A stretch of 28,644 nt of DNA, from assembly GCA_910583885.1 (NCBI GenBank), contig CAJUAC010000032.1:1-28644 (forward strand). The letters run 5' to 3'. This DNA is from an uncultured Oscillospiraceae bacterium (lineage in GTDB: Bacteria > Bacillota > Clostridia > Oscillospirales > Oscillospiraceae). The stretch's first letter is position 1, and every line of letters starts with the position of its first letter. The translations under genes were made by a program, and so were the position numbers. Under the pieces are notes generated by a model that saw only the letters and a list, made by a program, of their open reading frames with translations, ran no database searches and had not been told where the DNA came from. Shown one piece after another: positions 23,255 to 28,644 of this stretch.

Positions 23255-23614
23255 TCATGGCGCCTCCTCGATGGGTTGGAGCACAGAATCCCCCATCGTC
23301 CACCCCTCCAGGGCCCACGTGCCATCCTCCTGGTGCACATGGGTCAGGAGCGTCTCAACCTGGCAGCGGTACTGCCTGCTGCTCATAGACACCTGGCAGC
23401 AGGAGATGGCCGTTTCCCCGTCCAGATACTGCCACTCCAGTGAGACGCCGTCGACGAAGAACTGCGCCTGCTCTGCTGGGACACGTGTGAGCTGCTCCAG
23501 GAACGCCGCAGTAAACGTACCCTGGAGCTGCCCCTCACCCGGCGGGACATACCGCCCGCAGGAGGTGAGGAACAGCCCGGCCGCCAGCAGGAACAGCGCA
23601 AAACGCCGCTTCAT
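23255..23614 (-). CDS. Small predicted lipoprotein of unknown function
   Basis: The 119-residue protein begins MKRRFALFLLAAGLFLTSCGRY, a classic lipoprotein signal peptide with lipobox LTSC (Cys19), so it should be anchored on the outer face of the membrane. The mature part of about 100 residues (GTFTAAFLEQLTRVPAEQAQFFVDGVSLEWQ and so on) is mixed alpha/beta, with two adjacent Cys in TAISCCQVS. I do not recognise the family. The ATG at 23614 follows AGGAGG at good spacing; an ATG four bases upstream is out of frame. The frame open to 23755 runs through the upstream RNA element and is not used. Expression may depend on read-through of the terminator at 23684-23722. Confidence 0.8.
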   Translation of the reverse strand: MKRRFALFLLAAGLFLTSCGRYVPPGEGQLQGTFTAAFLEQLTRVPAEQAQFFVDGVSLEWQYLDGETAISCCQVSMSSRQYRCQVETLLTHVHQEDGTWALEGWTMGDSVLQPIEEAP

Positions 23615-23683
23615 CCATGCGGTCCTCCTTTCCTTTTGTCCCACCACAGCGGCCCGGGGGCGCAGGCCCCCGGACGCTGGGTG

Positions 23684-23906
23684 AAAAACAAAAACGCCGT
23701 GCAGGAGAAATCCTACACAGCGTAAGGAGCCAGGCTCTTTCTGCGGCACAGACAAAACGGCAAAACCGCCCCTTGCATGAAGGGCCGGACTGTCGTATAA
23801 TATCCATGCGGTGCGGCCAACTGGGGCCGTTGTGTAGGTGATCTATCCACCTGCGCAGGCTTGCGGGTGTTGGACGCGCCCGCAAGCTGCCGCATTTTTG
23901 CTTTTC
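23684..23906 (-). ncRNA. Structured minus-strand RNA with own promoter and terminator
   Basis: About 220 nt from a promoter at 23913-23941 to a terminator hairpin (23695-23722, 12 bp, loop TTTC) followed by TTTTTGTTTTT (23694-23684). A 21-bp inverted repeat joins 23892-23912 with 23677-23697, so the 5' end can pair with the 3' U-tract. Inside, TGCGGCA (23894-23888) pairs with TGCCGCA (23748-23742). Hairpins such as GCTTGCGGG/CCCGCAAGC, AGGTG/CACCT and CCCTT/AAGGG are enclosed. Mismatches in the end helix and the terminator are G-U on this strand but A-C on the other, showing which strand is the RNA. It is either a free small RNA or a riboswitch-like leader of the lipoprotein gene; a second hairpin (23654-23673) sits between it and that gene. 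No known family was recognised. Confidence 0.6.
23773..23801 (+). promoter_or_regulatory. Promoter-like sequence antisense to the structured RNA
   Basis: TTGCAT (23773-23778), a 17-base spacer and TATAAT (23796-23801) on the plus strand, inside the minus-strand RNA. If used it would make an antisense transcript that meets GCTTGCGGG/CCCGCAAGC and a TTTTTGCTTTT stretch near 23895-23905, or read into the RpiR gene. It may be fortuitous. Confidence 0.4.
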
Positions 23907-23912
23907 ACCCAG

Positions 23913-23941
23913 ATTATAGCAGAAATCTCCCCCTTCCGCAA
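23913..23941 (-). promoter_or_regulatory. Sigma-A promoter of the structured RNA
   Basis: Read leftward: TTGCGG (23941-23936), a 17-base spacer, TATAAT (23918-23913). The -10 abuts the 5' arm of the long inverted repeat, placing the RNA start within that arm, near 23906. Confidence 0.8.
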
Positions 23942-24038
23942 GAGGGTCCCACATTTTTCTGTAGGGGCCCCTGTCCCCGCCTCTATCGCCGGCTTCCCTT
24001 CCCCCGCGTTCGGGCTCCCCTCCAACGTGACCCCGGCC

Positions 24039-24067
24039 TTGCCAGAGCCTTCCGGAAATGGTATAAT
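24039..24067 (+). promoter_or_regulatory. Sigma-A promoter of the RpiR-family gene
   Basis: TTGCCA (24039-24044), a 17-base spacer, TATAAT (24062-24067), about 50 bases before the regulator start. Confidence 0.8.
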
Positions 24068-24123
24068 CCCTGCATAGCTTTTGCTGCTGCGGCAGGAGAG
24101 CGCTACAAAAGGAGACATGTGTG

Positions 24124-25026
24124 ATGACGGTAATTGAGCAGATCCAGGAGAAATACCCCTTTCTGACCCGGAAGCAGCGGGAGGTCGCGGATTATATGCT
24201 GGAGGACCCGGAGCGGATGAGCTATGCCACTCTCCGGGAGATCAGCCAGGATCTCTCCATCACGGAGATGACCATCCTGAAGACATGTAACCTGTTGGGC
24301 TTTGCCAGCTTCAGCACCCTCAAATATGAGTTCCGTAAATACGCAGCCCAGCAGCTGGACCTGCTGCGGCATCCAGGCGTGGAGTTCAGCACACCTGCGG
24401 CCCCGGAGTACGAGCTGGGGGATCTCCGCCGCCTGCTGTCGGAGATCCGTAATGAGGAGGCGGCCCTATTCTCCGCGTTTATCCACAACCTGTCCCTGGA
24501 CGATGTCTTCCAGGCCGCCGGCATGATCCTGGCCGCAGACCAGGTCATCCTCTGCGGGCGGGGTGTCTCTGCTACGATCTGCGATTACTTCGCCACGCTG
24601 CTCACGCTCCTGGGCCGGGGGGTCGTCAATGTCAACACGGAGCTGGACAATGCCATCTATGCCGCCCTGCCCCTGCTCACAGGGAATACGCTCCTGATCG
24701 CTGTTTCCTACCCGGATTATTACCGCATGACCGCCAAGCTGGTGGAGTACGCCCGCCGCCGGGAGGTTAAAATCCTGGGCCTGACAGATTCCAAGCGGTC
24801 GCCCATCGTCCCGAACTGTGACTTAGTACTCACCTCGCCTACCCGGACCCGTATGCTGCCCAATACCATCGGCGCGCCGATGTCCATGATTACGCTGGTG
24901 GCCTCAGCCATCAACATTCAGTTAAGTGCCCAGGGCTGCCAGGGGGCGGAATGTTCAGAGGACTTTTTCTCGCTCTTTGACGGGGGATCTGTGGATAGCG
25001 GCAGCCAGCAAGCCGAATGCGATTAG
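24124..25026 (+). CDS. MurR/RpiR-family transcriptional regulator
   Basis: The 300-residue protein has an N-terminal HTH_6 domain (YPFLTRKQREVADYMLEDPE then MSYATLREISQDLSITEMTILKTCNLLGF, about residues 11-60) and a C-terminal SIS domain (ADQVILCGRGVSATICDYFATLL to about 260). SIS domains bind phosphosugars, so members usually sense sugar phosphates and control sugar or amino-sugar uptake. No sugar gene lies next to it, so the target is unknown. The following genes, tldD-tldE, have their own promoter. The ATG at 24124 and a GTG at 24121 are both possible behind AAAAGGAG. An acidic, Ser/Gln-rich tail ends the protein. Confidence 0.92.
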   Translation: MTVIEQIQEKYPFLTRKQREVADYMLEDPERMSYATLREISQDLSITEMTILKTCNLLGFASFSTLKYEFRKYAAQQLDLLRHPGVEFSTPAAPEYELGDLRRLLSEIRNEEAALFSAFIHNLSLDDVFQAAGMILAADQVILCGRGVSATICDYFATLLTLLGRGVVNVNTELDNAIYAALPLLTGNTLLIAVSYPDYYRMTAKLVEYARRREVKILGLTDSKRSPIVPNCDLVLTSPTRTRMLPNTIGAPMSMITLVASAINIQLSAQGCQGAECSEDFFSLFDGGSVDSGSQQAECD

Positions 25027-25029
25027 AAC

Positions 25030-25061
25030 ATGGAGCAGATGCTGTGTGGCATCTGCTCCAT
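25030..25061 (+). terminator. Hairpin after the RpiR-family gene
   Basis: A 13-bp perfect stem (25030-25042 with 25049-25061), loop TGTGTG, directly after the stop. The flanking sequence is AT-rich but lacks a T-run, so it may be a weak terminator. Confidence 0.6.
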
Positions 25062-25129
25062 ATGTTATACCGGCAAGCACTGCTGCCTTTATAAAATATA
25101 GTAAATCTATAGAATGAATTGATCTCTTA

Positions 25130-25158
25130 TTGACTGATCGCTATTATTATGATATATT
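25130..25158 (+). promoter_or_regulatory. Sigma-A promoter of tldD-tldE
   Basis: TTGACT (25130-25135), a 17-base spacer, TATATT (25153-25158) preceded by TGA. The surrounding 100 bases are AT-rich. The leader to tldD is about 115 nt. Confidence 0.75.
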
Positions 25159-25277
25159 TTTTCCACCCTTTGGAATCCAATTATGCCCAACAGGGCGCAT
25201 TCCTGCGGAATTGGCGGCGCTGCGGCTTGGCAGCACACCGATGCACAACAATACACACGCACAGGGGAGATTGAGAG

Positions 25278-26639
25278 ATGTTGCTTTCAAACACTGTATT
25301 GGAACGGGTCCTGGACGCGGCCAGCGGTACGGACTTCGCAGAGGTCTTCTGTGAAGAGAGCCGGCATACCGTCATCCGCGGCCGTTCCGGCCAGATTGAC
25401 ACCAGCTCCTCCGGCCGGGAGGCTGGTGTGGGCATCCGCGTCTTTTCCGGACAGCACTTCCGCTACGCCTACACCAACGATCTGCGGGAGGGGACCCTAC
25501 TGCGCCTGGCGCGGGAGCTGTCAGATGGCTCCGGCAGCGGGAACCGCGCGCCGCTCAGGGAGCTGGCGGCCTATGGGGATCCCCAACTGGCGGCAGGTAC
25601 AGACTACGCACGGAAGCTGGAGGTCATCCGCCGGGCTGTCTCGGCGGGGATGGCGTCCGGCAACGGGGTCACACAGGTGGCTGTGCGCTACCTGGATTTG
25701 GACCGGCAGATCCTGGTGGCCAACACCAGCGGCCTGCTGTCCAGCGACAGGCAGTGCAAAACCCGTATACAAATCACCGCCTATGCCCAGGCCGGAGGCG
25801 AGATCCAGAGCGGGTTCGCTGGGCCAGGTGCCATGGCGGGGCTGGAGTTCTATGACCATCTGGACGTGGAGGGCTATGCCCGTTCTGCCGCCCAAAAGGC
25901 GATCACAGCAGCCCGCTCCCGCCGGTGCCCCGGCGGCATGATGAGCGTGGTCGTGGACAGCGGCTTTGGCGGGCTGATGTTCCACGAGGCCTGCGGGCAC
26001 AGCCTGGAGGCAAACTCCGTGTCCAAGGGGGCGTCGGAGTTCGCCGGGAAATTGGGGTGCCAGGTGGCCTCCCCGCTGGTAACGCTGATTGATGACGGGA
26101 CCATACCGGGTGCGTGGGGCTCCACGGCAATTGATGACGAGGGGAACCCCGCCCAGCGCAATGTCCTCATTGAGAATGGCGTACTCAAGGGGTATCTGGT
26201 GGACCAGCTGGAGAGCCGCCGCATGGGGATACCCGCCACCGGCTCCGGCCGGAGGCAGAACTACCGCTATCCGCCGGAATCCCGCATGACGAACACATTC
26301 ATTGCCCCCGGCAGCAGCACCCGGGAGGAGATCATCGCCGCCACGGAACAGGGCCTCTTTGTCGGCGGCATCAACGGCGGCTCCGTCAACCCCGCCAATG
26401 GGGAATTCAATTTCAGCGCATCGGACTGCTGGCTTATTGAACATGGCCGCCTGACCGAGCCGGTCCACGGGGCCACCCTCATCGGCAGCGGCGGGCAGGT
26501 GCTCCAGCAGGTGGATATGGTGGGGGACAACCTGGCACTGGGGCAGGGCTATTGCTACAACAACAGCGGCGCACTGCCAATCTGTGCCGGGCAGCCCACC
26601 ATCCGCGTGAAAACTATTCTGGTAGGAGGGCTGGCATAA
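25278..26639 (+). CDS. tldD: Metallopeptidase TldD
   Basis: TldD is the catalytic subunit of the TldD/TldE (PmbA) zinc protease, which trims unfolded leader peptides such as those of microcins and degrades CcdA in E. coli. The 453-residue protein has the HExxxH-type site HEACGH (236-241) in GGLMFHEACGHSLEA. Other family blocks are VLIENGVLKGYLVD, MTNTFIAPGSSTREEI and GLFVGGINGGSVNPANGEFNF. The ATG at 25278 has GGGAGATTGAGAG upstream. It overlaps tldE by a TAATG, so the two subunits are translationally coupled. No obvious peptide precursor gene is nearby, so the substrate is unknown. Confidence 0.96.
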   Translation: MLLSNTVLERVLDAASGTDFAEVFCEESRHTVIRGRSGQIDTSSSGREAGVGIRVFSGQHFRYAYTNDLREGTLLRLARELSDGSGSGNRAPLRELAAYGDPQLAAGTDYARKLEVIRRAVSAGMASGNGVTQVAVRYLDLDRQILVANTSGLLSSDRQCKTRIQITAYAQAGGEIQSGFAGPGAMAGLEFYDHLDVEGYARSAAQKAITAARSRRCPGGMMSVVVDSGFGGLMFHEACGHSLEANSVSKGASEFAGKLGCQVASPLVTLIDDGTIPGAWGSTAIDDEGNPAQRNVLIENGVLKGYLVDQLESRRMGIPATGSGRRQNYRYPPESRMTNTFIAPGSSTREEIIAATEQGLFVGGINGGSVNPANGEFNFSASDCWLIEHGRLTEPVHGATLIGSGGQVLQQVDMVGDNLALGQGYCYNNSGALPICAGQPTIRVKTILVGGLA

Positions 26640-27991
26640 TGCTCAGGACGTATCTGGAGGCTTTTTTCCCCGCCGCGCAGGCCGCTGGCGTGGGGCAGAT
26701 GCATTTTTATATCAAGCAGGCCCGCAGCCGTGATGTCTCCGTCTACCGCGGGGAACCGGAGCAGGTGACGCAGGCGGAGGAGTGCTGCTTGTTTATTGAA
26801 GGGGAGGTCAGCGGGTATTCTGGCAGCGCCTATGTGTGCGACCTCCGCCCCGAGGGGTGCGGGGAGGCTGTCCGTCTGATCCGGGAGAGCGCCCTGGGGA
26901 AGAAGCGGCCCTTCCTCCCTCTCCAGCTGCCGGACCTGCCAGAGCCGGAGGAGCCAGGGGATCTGCCCCCCTTGCCGGAGCTCGTGGCACGGCTGGCCGC
27001 AGCGGAACAGGCCGCCTATGACGCTGATAGCCGGGTGGAGCTTGTCCACAGCTGTTCCCTGTCCGAATACCGGGGGCGCGTGACCCTGGCAGACAGCACC
27101 GGGCGGTCTGTCACCGATCTCAACAGCGGCGGGCACTTTGAGATCAGCCTCACTGCCCGGCAGGGCGATGTGGTCCAGCTGGGCGGGCGCAGCTGCCCCC
27201 TGGCACCAGGCAGCTACCCGGATATGGAGCTGTTGGCGCGCCAGGCCGCCCGGGATGCCGCCGGGATGCTGGAGGCATCCTCCTATCCCACCGGACATAG
27301 CCCGGTGGTGTTGGACAGCCGGGTGGTCTGCCAGCTGCTGGACGCCTTCCTTCCCGCCTTTTTCGCCAAGAATGTCCAGTCCCGTACCAGCATCCTGGCG
27401 GGGAAGCTGGGGGAACGGATCGCCGGGGAGCTGACCGTGCTAGAGGAAGACCCTTTCCTGCCGGAAGGGCTTTGCCGCCGCCGCTTTGATGACGAGGGCA
27501 TCCCCACTACCGCCAAGACGATCCTCTCCGGCGGCATCCTGCGGACCTACCTCTGCGACCGGCAGAGTGCCGCTTGGTGCGGCCTGGTCCCCGGTGGGAA
27601 TGGCTTCCGCCCCACCTATGCAGAGGAGGTGGGCCCCGGGTATACCAACCTGATCTTACGTCCCGGGACGCTATCACGGCAGGAGCTGCTGGCAGATATG
27701 GGAAATGGCCTGCTGATTACTGGGGTCAACGGCGTTTTCGCAGGGGCAAATCCCACCTCCGGGGATTTCTCCCTGCTCTCCCGCGGATACCGTGTCCAGG
27801 GGGGGCAGCTGTGCGGAGGGGTGAACCAGATCACCATTGCGGGAAACTTCTTTGAACTGCTGCAACAGGCCAAGGGCCTGGGGAACGATGGGGCCTGGAT
27901 CCACAGCGGCACCGGCTGCCTGTCCGCCCCATCGCTCTATGTGGCCTCACTGGCAATTTCCGGCGGGGATACATCGGGAACCAATGATTAA
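26639..27991 (+). CDS. tldE: TldE/PmbA subunit of the TldD/E protease
   Basis: The 450-residue protein is the partner of TldD, lacking the zinc motif but sharing its fold. Recognisable blocks are DSRVVCQLLDAFLPAFFAKNVQSRTSILAGKLGERIA, RRRFDDEGIPTTAKTILSGGILRTYLCD, NLILRPGTLSRQELLADMGNGLLITGVNGVFAGANPTSGDFS and the terminal GAWIHSGTGCLSAPSLYV region. The start at 26639 overlaps the tldD stop, with AGGAGGG just upstream. Its stop lies only 11 bases from the stop of a convergent radical SAM gene, with no terminator visible between them. Confidence 0.95.
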   Translation: MLRTYLEAFFPAAQAAGVGQMHFYIKQARSRDVSVYRGEPEQVTQAEECCLFIEGEVSGYSGSAYVCDLRPEGCGEAVRLIRESALGKKRPFLPLQLPDLPEPEEPGDLPPLPELVARLAAAEQAAYDADSRVELVHSCSLSEYRGRVTLADSTGRSVTDLNSGGHFEISLTARQGDVVQLGGRSCPLAPGSYPDMELLARQAARDAAGMLEASSYPTGHSPVVLDSRVVCQLLDAFLPAFFAKNVQSRTSILAGKLGERIAGELTVLEEDPFLPEGLCRRRFDDEGIPTTAKTILSGGILRTYLCDRQSAAWCGLVPGGNGFRPTYAEEVGPGYTNLILRPGTLSRQELLADMGNGLLITGVNGVFAGANPTSGDFSLLSRGYRVQGGQLCGGVNQITIAGNFFELLQQAKGLGNDGAWIHSGTGCLSAPSLYVASLAISGGDTSGTND

Positions 27992-28002
27992 GGCTGGGCC
28001 TT

Positions 28003-28644
28003 TTACAGATGACGCAAATTGACACGATACTCCCGCAAATCATCTTCCTTTGCAGTTTTAATAATCTTGTTAAGAGCCGTGGACAGGGCTTCCTTGTCCT
28101 CTGGCAAGGTTCCTTGAAACTGAAATGCGTTTGATGCGCCTAAGGCGGCAAATTGCGTGGGTATTTCCAGATTTTCAAGCAGAGTGCGAATTTCCTTGTA
28201 TTTTTCAATCTCACTTTCTTCTTTCCAGTTGCCTCGCTGAACTTCCTGGTAAAGCTCCGATTCCGGGTAAATAGTCAGCATATTGACGCCAATGAGCGTC
28301 GGATGAAGCTGATTACAAACGTCAGCGGTGGCCTTCGCTCCGATCTCGCCACGTCCAGCGCCGGAGATGCTTACCAAGTAGAAGAAGCTATAATGAATAC
28401 CGGCCCGGTCTAACCGCTGGCATTGTTTCACAATATCCGCAGCGGAATAACCCTTATTCATAAATTGCAGGGCTTCATCATCGCCGGTTTCAATTCCGAT
28501 TGTCAGTCCGTCATATCCGGCCTGATGGAGGGACGCCAATTCCTCGTCCGATTTCAGCGTAACATCAGTAATTCTTGCAAAGCATCCAATCGTTTTGATT
28601 GAGGGAACATACTGCCGGATCAAGTCAGCGATTGCCATGAGCCG
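28003..28644 (-). CDS. Radical SAM protein, C-terminal part (runs off window)
   Basis: The frame is open to the window edge, giving 213 C-terminal residues, so the gene is partial at its 5' end. It looks like the second half of an Elp3/NifB-type radical SAM core: DVTLKSDEELASLHQAGYDGLTIGIETGDDEALQFMNKGYSAADIV matches the GIES/GIETG strand-loop, followed by FYLVSISGAGRGE. The CxxxCxxC cluster motif must lie beyond 28644. Function is not identifiable. The DNA is visibly more AT-rich than the neighbouring tldD-tldE, which may mean different ancestry. Confidence 0.85.
   Translation of the reverse strand, partial: RLMAIADLIRQYVPSIKTIGCFARITDVTLKSDEELASLHQAGYDGLTIGIETGDDEALQFMNKGYSAADIVKQCQRLDRAGIHYSFFYLVSISGAGRGEIGAKATADVCNQLHPTLIGVNMLTIYPESELYQEVQRGNWKEESEIEKYKEIRTLLENLEIPTQFAALGASNAFQFQGTLPEDKEALSTALNKIIKTAKEDDLREYRVNLRHL

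Noticed and set aside
23684..23906. 6S RNA
   Set aside because: Size and paired ends fit, but the interior looks multibranched rather than a rod with a central bubble, and no conserved 6S bubble sequence was found. A covariance search could overturn this.
1..28644. CRISPR array, insertion sequence or prophage
   Set aside because: No regularly spaced direct repeats, transposase, integrase or phage structural genes were seen on either strand.

Overview
The window looks like chromosome from a moderately GC-rich member of the Clostridia, most likely Oscillospiraceae (Flavonifractor/Pseudoflavonifractor/Oscillibacter relatives). This rests on gene content and protein character: ylxM-ffh-rpsP-khpA order, a cysteine T-box ahead of cysE-cysS, a YtvI-type permease, and strong Shine-Dalgarno sites with clear sigma-A promoters. 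The family assignment is inference. No IS element, phage gene or CRISPR array was seen.

Layout. 1-2520: promoter and the ylxM-ffh-rpsP-khpA operon (protein targeting and ribosome biogenesis), closed by a hairpin. 2564-5590: ychF, then a DUF1624-type membrane acyltransferase overlapping a Nudix-DUF523/TudS fusion. 5640-7232: a gene-free stretch with a permuted tRNA-like RNA resembling bacterial Y RNAs, then a slipin (SPFH/band 7) gene. 7299-9529 (minus): a methyl-accepting chemotaxis protein with a leader of about 400 nt. 9590-12776 (minus): an ACT-domain protein, homoserine dehydrogenase and aspartate kinase as one operon. 12847-13911: a YtvI/AI-2E family permease. 14007-19777: a phosphorelay operon with a stand-alone receiver, a hybrid histidine kinase with Hpt, and a second hybrid kinase ending in a DegV (fatty-acid-binding) domain. 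19837-20781 (minus): a methyltransferase behind a leader with mutually exclusive helices. 20813-23252: promoter, Cys T-box, cysE, cysS. 23255-23941 (minus): a small lipoprotein gene preceded by a promoter-driven, terminator-ended structured RNA of about 220 nt. 24039-27991: an RpiR-family regulator, then tldD-tldE. 28003-28644 (minus): the C-terminal part of a radical SAM protein running off the window.

How the parts work together. The Asp-kinase/Hom/ACT operon makes homoserine for threonine and methionine. CysE and CysS link cysteine synthesis to charging of tRNA-Cys, under control of uncharged tRNA-Cys through the T-box. The receiver/kinase block has all parts of a multistep His-Asp-His-Asp relay, and its DegV domain suggests an acyl-chain input. 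The tRNA-mimic RNA beside a slipin recalls Ro60/RtcB RNA-repair loci of other bacteria, but neither rsr nor rtcB is in the window.

The items most worth follow-up are the Y-RNA-like element (core 5772-5845), the kinase-receiver-DegV fusion (17022-19721), the minus-strand structured RNA (23684-23906), the Nudix-TudS fusion (4614-5534) and the competing-helix leader (20637-20700). All RNA folds were done by eye and need computational checking.
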